Source: Streptomyces sp. NBC_01446 (GTDB lineage: Bacteria > Actinomycetota > Actinomycetes > Streptomycetales > Streptomycetaceae). From it: DNA of 64,000 nucleotides. The stretch lies in contig NZ_JAPEPO010000001.1 in the NCBI RefSeq assembly GCF_026340095.1, forward strand, positions 2,882,501 through 2,946,500. Reading direction: 5' to 3'. Positions 25,534 through 33,565 of the stretch are shown here, in pieces. Position numbers and translations under genes: made by a program. Every line of letters begins with the position of its first letter. Position 1 is the stretch's first letter. The notes beneath the pieces are model-generated. The model was not told the DNA's origin, ran no database searches, and saw nothing but the letters and a program-made list of their open reading frames with translations.

Positions 25534-28500
25534 CTATCCGTCCGCCGGTGCGTGCTCGTGCGGTGGTTCCGGTGCTCTGCCGCCGCCGGGGCCGGGGGTG
25601 GGATCTTCGAGGAGGAGGCGTTCCAGTTCGGCGCGTCCGGGGAGGTCGCGGGGGGTGACGGTTTCGCCGTCGCGTACGTAGACGAACGTCGCCTTGACGG
25701 CCTCGGGCGCGAGGCCGTGCTGCTCGGCCCAGGCGAGTCGGTAGACGGCCAGCTGGAGGGGGTCGGCGGTGCGGCCGCGGGTGGTCTTCCAGTCGACGAT
25801 CTCGTACGTGGTGTCGTCGCCTTCGCCTTCTTTGTAGACGGCGTCGATGCGGCCGCGGATGACACGGCCGGCGATGGCGAGCTGGAAGGGCGTTTCGACG
25901 CGGTGGGGGGTGCGGTGGGCGTAGGGCGTGCTGTCGAAGGCTTCCTTGAGGGCTTCGAGGTCGCGTTCGTCGGCGATGTCGGCCTCGCTGCCGGGGAGCT
26001 CTTCGGGGTCGAGCATGGGCAGGCGGAGCTCTTCGAAGCGGGATTCGACCCAGGCGTGGAAGCGGGTGCCGCGGCGGGCGGCGGGCTGGGGCGGGCGGGG
26101 CATGGGGCGGGCCAGGTCCTGGGCGAAGCCGTCGGGGTCGGCGGCGAGGCGCAGGAGCTGGGAGGCGGTGAGGGTGGTGGGGAGGGGGACGTCGCGGACG
26201 GCCTGGCGGGAGCGCAGGAGTTCGCCGGTGAGGGCGTCGAGGTCGCGGTCCCAGGAGGCGAGTGTGCGGGTCTCCTCCGGAGTTGGCCGGTGGCGCTCCG
26301 GGGGGACGGTCGGGGCGGTGCTGGTGGGTGCCGGGTCGGGGTGGGGGCGGGTGTCGGCGTCCTGGGGCGTGGTCGGGTGCGGGATGGCGCTCAGGGGGTG
26401 CGCGGGCGTTCGTGGGGCGTTGTGCGCGGGCGTGTGCGGGGCGCCACGCATGGGGCGGGCGTCGTCCGGGTGTGGGTGCGCGTCCTTGTGCGGGGCATCG
26501 GCAGCGGCCTGCGCGGGGGTGCCGGTCGGGTGCGGGAGCGTGGGGCGTTCGTGGGGCAGCGCGTCCCAGTCGTCCCACTCGTCCCAGTTTGGTCCGGGGC
26601 CGTCCTCCGGTGAGCCGACGAAATCGCCCTCTTCATAAAGAGGCTCGTTTCCGTGGAGGGGCTCGTCTCCGTAGAAGGGCCCGTCTTCGTAGGGGGGCTC
26701 GCCTTCGTAGGGGGCCTCTTCGTCCGGTGGGGCCGGCCAGTCCGGGTCGGTGTACGTGGCCGGGTGGCCCACCTCGTGGGAGTGGGCGTCGGCGTCGGCC
26801 GGGGTTGCGAGGTGGGCCAGCACCGTGGCCGCGGCCTCGCGGCGGCGCGCCATGGCCTCGTCGTCGAGCGGGAGCGGCCACGCCTGATCGGCGGATGCCT
26901 CCTGGAGCGCGGGGTTCTCCTCGTCCTCCTCCGGTTCGTCGGCCCAGGCCTCGATCTCCCCGTGTCCGGCGGCGCAGTGGTCGTACAGCGCCTGGAGGAA
27001 GTCGGAGGGGCCGCGAGGGCGCTTCTGGGCGGGGCCCCACCAGTGGCCCGAGCCGAGGAGGAGGGTGCGGGGGCGGGTGTAGGTGACGTAGCCGAGGCGG
27101 AGTTCCTCGGTGCGCTGGTGTTCCTTCATCTCTTCGTGGAAGGCCTTCATGCCCTTGGAGTCCCACGCTTCGATGTCGGGCAGTGTGGCGGCGTCACCGC
27201 GCAGTTCGTGCGGCAGGACCTTGCTCTGGGCGGTCCATTTCTCGCGGCCCTGGGCGCTGGGGAACGTCCCGGTGACGAGGCCGGGGACGGCGACGACGTC
27301 CCATTCCAGGCCCTTGGACTTGTGGGCGGTGAGCACCTTCACGGTGTTCTCGCCGCCGGGCAGCGCGTTGTCGAGGCCCTTTTCGTATTGGGCGGCGGTG
27401 CGCAGGAAGGCGAGGAAGGCGAGGAGGGTCGCGGAGCTGTCGTTCGCGGCGAACGAGGCGGCGATGTCAAGGAAGTTGGAGAGGGTTTCGCGGCGTCGGG
27501 CGGCCAGGGCGTGCGGTGAGGCGGCGAGTTCGACTTCGAGGCCGGTGACGGCGAGGACACGGTGGAGTACGTCCATCAGCGGGTCGGCGAGTGAGCGGCG
27601 CAGGTCGCGCAGCTCGGTGGCGAGGCGCGCGAAACGTACGCGTGCCTCGGGCGAGAACGGCAGCCTGTCGTCGCCCGGTTCGTCGAGGGGGGTCTCCAGG
27701 AACGTGTCGAGGGCGTCGGCGAGCGATATCACTTCGGAGGGGTCGATCCCCTCGACGGCTTCCGCGAGGCGGCGGTCGGGGTCGTCGTCGCCCGCGCGCG
27801 CGTGGGCGACGAGGAGGCGGGCGCGGCGGCCGAGGAGGGCGAGGTCGCGGGGGCCGATGCGCCAGCGGGGGCCGGTCAGGAGGCGGACCAGTGAGGCGTT
27901 GGCGCCGGGGTCCTGGAGGACTTCGCAGACGCCGACGAGGTCGGCGACCTCGGGGAGGTGGAGGAGGCCGGAGAGGCCGACGACCTCTACGGGGATGTCG
28001 CGTGCGACGAGGGCGCCCTGGATGGCGGCGAAGTCGGTCGCGGTGCGGCACAGGACGGCGATCTCGCCGGGGGCGGTGCCGGTGCGTACGAGGTGGGCGA
28101 GGGAGTCGCCGAGCCAGTCGATCTCCTCGGCGTGGGTGCGCAGGAGGGCGCAGCGGACGACGCCGTCGCGTTCGGCGCCGGGGGCGGGGCGCAGGGCTTC
28201 CACGCCCGCGTGCAGTGCGCGCAGCGGCTGGGCGAGGCCGTTGGCGAGTTCGAGGAGGCGGCCGCCGCTGCGGCGGTTCTCGCTGAGGGAGAAGCGGGTG
28301 GCGGGGCGGCCGTCGGTGTCGGCGAAGTGTTCGGGGAAGTCGTCGAGGTTGGCGACGGAGGCGCCGCGCCAGCCGTAGATCGCCTGACAGGGGTCGCCGA
28401 CGGCGGTCACGGGGTGGCCGGTGCCCGCTCCGAAGAGGCCGGCCAGGAGGATCCGCTGGGCGACGGAGGTGTCCTGGTACTCGTCGAGGAGGACGACGCG

Positions 28501-29295
28501 GAACTCGTCGCGGAGGATGGCGCCTACCTCGGGGCGGGTGCGGGCGAGGGTGGCGGAGAGGGCGATCTGGTCGCCGAAGTCGAGGAGGTCGCGGGCGCGC
28601 TTGGCTTCGCGGTACCGGGTGACGAGGCCGGTGAGGTCGAGGCGGGCGGCGGCGGCCTCGGGGACCTTGCGCAGGTCGGCGTTGGTGAGTTTGCGGCCTT
28701 CGAGGGTGTGCAGGAGGCGGGTGTCGTGGGCGCGTAGTTCGTCGGGCTGGACGAGGTGTTCGGCGAGCTCGCCGTCGAGGGTGAGGAGGTCGCTGACGAG
28801 GTCGGCGAAGGAGCGGGTGAGGGCCGGGTAGGGGCCGGGGGCCTCGCGCAGGACGCGGGCGGCGAGCTGGAAGCGGGTGGCGTCGGCGAGGAGGCGTGCG
28901 GTGGGTTCGAGGCCGATGCGCAGGCCGTGGTCGGTGAGGAGGCGGCCGGCGAAGGCGTGGTACGTGGAGATCACGGGCTCGCCCGGGGGGTTGTCCGGGT
29001 CGATGGCGTCGGGGTCGGTGACGCCTGCCTTGATCAGTGCCTTGCGGACGCGCTCGGCGAGTTCGCCGGCGGCCTTGTTGGTGAAGGTGAGGCCGAGGAC
29101 CTGTTCCGGGGCGACCTGGCCGGTGCCGACGAGCCATACGACGCGGGCGGCCATGACCGTCGTCTTGCCGGAGCCGGCTCCGGCCACGATCACCTGCGGG
29201 GCGGGCGGCGCGGTGATGCAGGCCGTCTGCTCCGGGGTGAACGGGATCCCGAGGAGCTCCTTGAGCTGCTCGGGGTCGGTGAGGCGTGTGGTCAC
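25534..29295 (-). CDS. adnB: AdnB subunit of the AdnAB helicase-nuclease
   Basis: The 1253-aa protein combines a UvrD-like motor (Walker A G-A-G-S-G-K-T, D-E-Y-Q-D-T, A-V-G-D-P-C-Q-A-I-Y-G-W-R-G) with a C-terminal RecB-like nuclease (G-R-I-D-A-V-Y-K and I-V-D-W-K-T-T). AdnAB resects DNA double-strand ends in Actinobacteria in place of RecBCD. Between motor and nuclease lies a low-complexity insertion of roughly 200 residues, acidic and Pro/His-rich, with repeated E-P-P-Y-E/E-P-L-Y-E blocks. GTG at 29295 is set by a promoter whose -10 ends 7 nt upstream (leaderless). The gap to adnA is 122 bp. Confidence 0.94.
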   Translation of the reverse strand: MTTRLTDPEQLKELLGIPFTPEQTACITAPPAPQVIVAGAGSGKTTVMAARVVWLVGTGQVAPEQVLGLTFTNKAAGELAERVRKALIKAGVTDPDAIDPDNPPGEPVISTYHAFAGRLLTDHGLRIGLEPTARLLADATRFQLAARVLREAPGPYPALTRSFADLVSDLLTLDGELAEHLVQPDELRAHDTRLLHTLEGRKLTNADLRKVPEAAAARLDLTGLVTRYREAKRARDLLDFGDQIALSATLARTRPEVGAILRDEFRVVLLDEYQDTSVAQRILLAGLFGAGTGHPVTAVGDPCQAIYGWRGASVANLDDFPEHFADTDGRPATRFSLSENRRSGGRLLELANGLAQPLRALHAGVEALRPAPGAERDGVVRCALLRTHAEEIDWLGDSLAHLVRTGTAPGEIAVLCRTATDFAAIQGALVARDIPVEVVGLSGLLHLPEVADLVGVCEVLQDPGANASLVRLLTGPRWRIGPRDLALLGRRARLLVAHARAGDDDPDRRLAEAVEGIDPSEVISLADALDTFLETPLDEPGDDRLPFSPEARVRFARLATELRDLRRSLADPLMDVLHRVLAVTGLEVELAASPHALAARRRETLSNFLDIAASFAANDSSATLLAFLAFLRTAAQYEKGLDNALPGGENTVKVLTAHKSKGLEWDVVAVPGLVTGTFPSAQGREKWTAQSKVLPHELRGDAATLPDIEAWDSKGMKAFHEEMKEHQRTEELRLGYVTYTRPRTLLLGSGHWWGPAQKRPRGPSDFLQALYDHCAAGHGEIEAWADEPEEDEENPALQEASADQAWPLPLDDEAMARRREAAATVLAHLATPADADAHSHEVGHPATYTDPDWPAPPDEEAPYEGEPPYEDGPFYGDEPLHGNEPLYEEGDFVGSPEDGPGPNWDEWDDWDALPHERPTLPHPTGTPAQAAADAPHKDAHPHPDDARPMRGAPHTPAHNAPRTPAHPLSAIPHPTTPQDADTRPHPDPAPTSTAPTVPPERHRPTPEETRTLASWDRDLDALTGELLRSRQAVRDVPLPTTLTASQLLRLAADPDGFAQDLARPMPRPPQPAARRGTRFHAWVESRFEELRLPMLDPEELPGSEADIADERDLEALKEAFDSTPYAHRTPHRVETPFQLAIAGRVIRGRIDAVYKEGEGDDTTYEIVDWKTTRGRTADPLQLAVYRLAWAEQHGLAPEAVKATFVYVRDGETVTPRDLPGRAELERLLLEDPTPGPGGGRAPEPPHEHAPADG

Positions 29296-29302
29296 CTCAT
29301 CG

Positions 29303-29325
29303 AGGCTAACCGGCCCCACTGACAG
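29303..29325 (-). promoter_or_regulatory. RecA-NDp/PafBC-like DNA-damage promoter of adnB
   Basis: Minus strand CTGTCAGTG, 8 bp, TAGCCT, then 7 nt to the adnB GTG. This matches the LexA-independent damage promoter consensus tTGTCRgtg-N8-TAnnnT known from mycobacteria, and predicts a leaderless mRNA. Confidence 0.65.
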
Positions 29326-29339
29326 CTCCGGCCCGATCC

Positions 29340-29421
29340 GGTGGAGGCGCGCGTCACGCGGCGTCCGCAGCGGTCGATGCGCACGTCGCCGGGCACCCGG
29401 CGCGGTGGAGGCGCGCGTCAC
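29340..29421. repeat. 18-bp direct repeat spanning the adnA stop
   Basis: GGTGGAGGCGCGCGTCAC occurs at 29340-29357 and 29404-29421. The second copy contains the adnA stop codon; the first duplicates it 64 bp further along the transcript. Confidence 0.8.
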
Positions 29422-32400
29422 TCGACGACGTGCTTGCCCTCGGGGCGGGCGCTGCACGAGGCGCGGAACGCGCAGTGGGTGCAGTGCTGTCCGGTGGTGG
29501 GGGTGAAGCGTTCGTCGAGGACCTTGCCGGCGGCGGTGGCGAGGAGGTCGCCGACCCACGCTCCGTCCCCCTCGCCTTCCCCGTGTTCACCGAGGGGCTG
29601 TTGCGCCTGCACCTTGGGGAGGGTGTCGCCGCCGTCCTTCTTGGCGGCGCCCTGGCGCAGCTGGACGAGTTCGGCGCCGCCGGGTTCGGGGCGATCGCCG
29701 TCGAAGGGTTCGTCGACGGCGCCCTCGCGGACGGCGAGCTGGTACACGGCGAGCTGGGGGTGGCGGGCGACGTCGGCGGCGGAGGGGGCCTGCTTGCCGG
29801 TCTTGAAGTCGACTACGTAGGCGCGGCCTTCGGTGTCGCGTTCGACGCGGTCCATGGAGCCACGGATGCGTACTTCGTAGGAGCCCGCTTCGAGGGTGAC
29901 GTCGAAGGCGTGTTCGCTCGCTACGGGGGTGCGCACGCGGCTGGAGTCGACGTGCCAGCGGAGGAAGCGTTCGAGCGCCACGCGCGCGTGCTCCTTCTCC
30001 TGGGCCGACTTCCAGGGGGCGTCGAAGGCGAGGGCGTCCCAGACCGAGTCGAGGCGTTCCATGAGGACGGCGAGGTCGGCCGGGGTGCGTCCGGAGGCGA
30101 CCTCGTCGGCGAGGACGTGGACGACGTTTCCGAAGCCCTGGGCGGCGGTGGCGGGGGCGTCGGCCTTGACCTCGCGGCCGAGGAACCACTGCAGGGAGCA
30201 GGTGTTGGCGAGCTGGTCGAGGGCGCTTCCGGAGAGCACGACGGGCTGGTCGCGGTCGCGCAGGGGGATCTTGCTCTCGGTGGGGTCGTCCATGCCCCAC
30301 CAGCGGTAGGGGTGCGCGGACGGCACGAGGGGGCGTCCGTCGTCGTCGGTGAGGGCGGCGAGGCGGGCGAGGCGGCGGGCGGCGGCGTCGCGCAGCGTGT
30401 CGGAGGCGCGGGGGTCGACGGTCGTGGCGCGCAGTTCGGCGACGAGCGCGGCGACGGACAGGGGGCGGCGCGGGCGGCCGGTGACGTCCTGGGGGTCGAC
30501 GCCGAGTTCGGTGAGGAAGCGGGACGGCTGGTCGCCGTCGTCGGCGGGTGCCTTGACCGCGGTGACGACGAGGCGTTCACGCGCGCGCGTGGTGGCCACG
30601 TAGAACAGGCGGCGCTCTTCGGAGAGGAGCGCTCCGGGGGTGAGGGGTTCGGCGAGGCCGTCGCGTCCGATGCGGTCGGCTTCGAGGAGGGAGCCGCGGC
30701 GGCGCAGGTCGGGCCACAGCCCTTCCTGTACGCCGGCGACGACGACGAGGCGCCATTCGAGGCCCTTGGAGCGGTGGGCGGTCATGAGGCGTACGGCGTC
30801 GGGGCGTACGGCGCGTCCGGCGAGGGTGTCGGCGGCGATGTCCTGGGCTTCGACCTCTTCGAGGAAGTTGAGGGCGCCGCGGCCTCCGGTGCGTTCCTCG
30901 GCGCGGGAGGCGGTCGCGAAGAGGGCGCATATGGCGTCGAGGTCGCGGTCCGCGTTGCGTCCTGCGGCGCCGCCGCGGCGGGCGGCGCGTTCCAGGCGCT
31001 GGGGCCAGGACGTGCCGTTCCACAGCTGCCAGAGGGCTTCCTCTGCGGTGCCTCCGGAGGTGAGGGTTTCGCGGGCCGCGCGCAGCAGTGCGCCGAGGCG
31101 CTGGGCGCCGCGGGCGTGGGCGGGGTCGTGGGCGGTGAGGCGTTCGGGCTGTGCCAGGGCGCGTGCGAGGAGTTCGTCGGAGGGCGGCGGCAGGTGGTTG
31201 CCGGCGGCGCGTTCCTCCTCGCGCAGGGCGCGGCCGAGGCGGCGCAGGTCGGCGGCGTCCATGCCGGCGAGGGGTGAGGCGAGGAGGGTGAGGGCGGTCT
31301 CGGTGTCGAGCCAGACGGGCGGTTCCCGGTCCTCGTCGTCGGGTTCAGGGGTGTCCTGCGCGACGCTGAGGGCGACGGCCCTGAGCGCGGTCAGCAGGGG
31401 TGTGACGGCCGGTTCGTGGCGCAGGGGCAGGTCGTCGCCGTCGATGTCGAGGGGGACGCCCGCCGCGGTGAGGGTGCGGCGGATCGCGGGGATAGAGCGG
31501 GTGCCGGCGCGGACCAGGACGGCCATGTCGTTCCAGGGGATGCCGTCCTCGAGGTGGCCGCGGCGCAGGATGTCCGCGATGTTGTCGAGTTCGGTGCCGG
31601 AGGTCGGGTACGTGTAGGCCTCGACGCGGCCGCCGTCCCGCGCGGGGGTCAGCTCGCGGTGGGCGCGGACCTTGTCGGCGGGCAGCCGGGTCAGGGGCAT
31701 GCGCCGGGTGATGCGGCGGGTGGCGTCGAGGAGGTGTGCTCCGGAGCGGCGGGACGTCGTGAGGACCTCTACGGGGGCGGGGCTTTTGTCGGCGCGGGGG
31801 AACTGGTCGGGGAATTCGAGGATGCCGTTCACGTCGGCGCCGCGGAACGTGTAGATCGACTGGTCGGGGTCTCCGAAGGCGAGCAGGGTGCGGCCGTCGC
31901 CGGCGAGGGCGTGCAGCAGCCGCACCTGGGCCGGGTCGGTGTCCTGGTATTCGTCGACGAACACGGCGTCGTAGCGCGTGGCGAGTTCGTCGGCGACGGG
32001 GGTGCGGTGGGCGAGGAGGACCGCGCGGTGGACGAGTTCGGCGTAGTCGAGGACGCCGTGCAGGTCGAGGACGTCGAGGTATTCGGCGAGGAAGGTGGCG
32101 GCGGCCTTCCAGTCGGGGCGGCCGATGCGGCGGGCGAAGGCGTCGAGTGCGGCCGGTCCGAGGCCCAGTTCGCGGCTGCGGGCGAGGACGGCGCGTACCT
32201 CGTCGGCGAAGCCTCGGGTGGTCAGGCAGGCCCGCAGTTCGTCGGGCCAGCGGACGTGGGCGAGGCCGGCCTGCTCCAGGTCGATCTGGCCGGCGAGCAG
32301 CTCGCGTACGGCGACGTCCTGTTCGGGTCCGGACAGCAGGCGCAGGGGTTCCGCGAACAGGCCGGCGTCCTGGTGGGCACGGACGAGGGCGTAGCAGAAC

Positions 32401-32753
32401 GAGTGGAACGTGGTGGCCTGTGGTGCGTGGGCGGCGCCGATGCGCAGGGCCATGCGGTCGCGCAGTTCGACGGCTGCCTTGCGGCTGAAGGTGAGGACCA
32501 GAATGCGCTCGGGGTCGGTGCCTTTGGCTATGCGTGCGGCGACGGACTCGACGAGCGTGGTCGTCTTGCCCGTGCCCGGTCCCGCGAGGACGAGCAGCGG
32601 GCCGTGCACGTGGTCAACCACCGCGCGCTGCCGTGCGTCCAGACGAGGGGGGTCCACCGGGGCCGGCGGGGTACGCACCAGTCGGTACGCGCCGGGGGTC
32701 CCCTGTCGTACCTGGCGGTGCGACAGGTTCCGGGTGGAGGAAGAGGAGCTCAC
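29418..32753 (-). CDS. adnA: AdnA subunit of the AdnAB helicase-nuclease
   Basis: The 1111-aa protein has a UvrD-like motor with Walker A G-P-G-T-G-K-T (about residue 60), D-E-Y-Q-D-T and F-G-D-P-D-Q-S-I-Y-T-F-R-G. The C-terminal RecB-family nuclease shows R-G-S-M-D-R-V and V-V-D-F-K-T-G-K, and cysteines follow it (C-T-H-C-A-F-R-A-S-C), possibly an Fe-S or zinc site. The GTG at 32753 has no clear ribosome site; a 61-codon ORF upstream overlaps it by GTGA. Upstream of adnB, same order as mycobacterial Rv3202c-Rv3201c. The 32754-33028 gap contains no confident feature. Confidence 0.94.
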   Translation of the reverse strand: MSSSSSTRNLSHRQVRQGTPGAYRLVRTPPAPVDPPRLDARQRAVVDHVHGPLLVLAGPGTGKTTTLVESVAARIAKGTDPERILVLTFSRKAAVELRDRMALRIGAAHAPQATTFHSFCYALVRAHQDAGLFAEPLRLLSGPEQDVAVRELLAGQIDLEQAGLAHVRWPDELRACLTTRGFADEVRAVLARSRELGLGPAALDAFARRIGRPDWKAAATFLAEYLDVLDLHGVLDYAELVHRAVLLAHRTPVADELATRYDAVFVDEYQDTDPAQVRLLHALAGDGRTLLAFGDPDQSIYTFRGADVNGILEFPDQFPRADKSPAPVEVLTTSRRSGAHLLDATRRITRRMPLTRLPADKVRAHRELTPARDGGRVEAYTYPTSGTELDNIADILRRGHLEDGIPWNDMAVLVRAGTRSIPAIRRTLTAAGVPLDIDGDDLPLRHEPAVTPLLTALRAVALSVAQDTPEPDDEDREPPVWLDTETALTLLASPLAGMDAADLRRLGRALREEERAAGNHLPPPSDELLARALAQPERLTAHDPAHARGAQRLGALLRAARETLTSGGTAEEALWQLWNGTSWPQRLERAARRGGAAGRNADRDLDAICALFATASRAEERTGGRGALNFLEEVEAQDIAADTLAGRAVRPDAVRLMTAHRSKGLEWRLVVVAGVQEGLWPDLRRRGSLLEADRIGRDGLAEPLTPGALLSEERRLFYVATTRARERLVVTAVKAPADDGDQPSRFLTELGVDPQDVTGRPRRPLSVAALVAELRATTVDPRASDTLRDAAARRLARLAALTDDDGRPLVPSAHPYRWWGMDDPTESKIPLRDRDQPVVLSGSALDQLANTCSLQWFLGREVKADAPATAAQGFGNVVHVLADEVASGRTPADLAVLMERLDSVWDALAFDAPWKSAQEKEHARVALERFLRWHVDSSRVRTPVASEHAFDVTLEAGSYEVRIRGSMDRVERDTEGRAYVVDFKTGKQAPSAADVARHPQLAVYQLAVREGAVDEPFDGDRPEPGGAELVQLRQGAAKKDGGDTLPKVQAQQPLGEHGEGEGDGAWVGDLLATAAGKVLDERFTPTTGQHCTHCAFRASCSARPEGKHVVE

Positions 32754-33028
32754 GTGGATCGCTGGTCCTGGTGGGTGTGCTGGGGGGACGGGGAGACGGC
32801 CGGCCGTCCGAGCGGGGCGGTGGCTGCGGGGTGAGGGCGGTGCGCGCCGTCGACGCTACGCCGTCGAGTGTGGCGGAAGCCGGGCTTCCGTCGGGTCCCC
32901 CGGGTCCCGTGCGGCACGGGTGTGCCGCGATTCACGAACGTACGCGATGGCGGCGAAGTGCCCCTCTCGCCCCGTTTCCCCCGTACGGGCCACAGGCCGC
33001 TCGTGCGGGAACGCGATGGCGGGAGCTG

Positions 33029-33394
33029 TCAGGTGTGAGATTCCACGCGTTCCTCGCCGTCCCATCGCGCGTGCCTCATGTCGAGGCGCGGGATGTGCCC
33101 CTCGGACGCGCGGGAGGCTTCGCGCAGGGGGGTGCTCTCCGCGCGGTAGTGCGCCATGGCGTCCAGTTCGTGGCCGGGCAGCAACACGCCGTCCGAGCGC
33201 ACGACGCGCCACCACGGAACGGCTCCCCCGTAGAGGGCCATCACACGGCCGACCTGGCGTGGGCCGCCCTCACCGAGCCATTCGGCGACGTCCCCGTAGG
33301 TCATGACGCGCCCGGGCGGGATCAGCTCCGCGACCTCGAGCACCCGCTCCGCGTACTCCGGCAGCTCTCCCGCCGCACCGCTCTCCTCGCTCAT
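33029..33394 (-). CDS. Alkyltransferase-like (ATL) DNA-binding protein
   Basis: The 121-aa protein resembles the DNA-binding domain of O6-alkylguanine transferases, but the reactive Cys of P-C-H-R-V is replaced: the sequence reads P-W-W-R-V (60-64). That substitution defines ATL proteins, which flip out O6-alkylguanine without repairing it and hand it to nucleotide-excision repair. The winged helix contains G-x-V-M-T-Y-G-D-V-A. The last 30 residues are a charged extension. ATG at 33394 is preferred over one three codons earlier. M. tuberculosis Rv3204 is the probable equivalent, also beside adnAB. Confidence 0.9.
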   Translation of the reverse strand: MSEESGAAGELPEYAERVLEVAELIPPGRVMTYGDVAEWLGEGGPRQVGRVMALYGGAVPWWRVVRSDGVLLPGHELDAMAHYRAESTPLREASRASEGHIPRLDMRHARWDGEERVESHT

Positions 33395-33565
33395 CCGGCC
33401 CATCCTGCCGCACCCCGCCGACACTGTGACGACCCGGTCACGGGGCGTGGAGAGGCGTATGAAGACGCACGAATCCGCGGTTGCGGGATACTTTGCTCCC
33501 CCGCATCGCACCCTGATGCCCCCCTGTGTCAGTGGGACGTGCCACCATCGTGCGGGCGGTGACCG

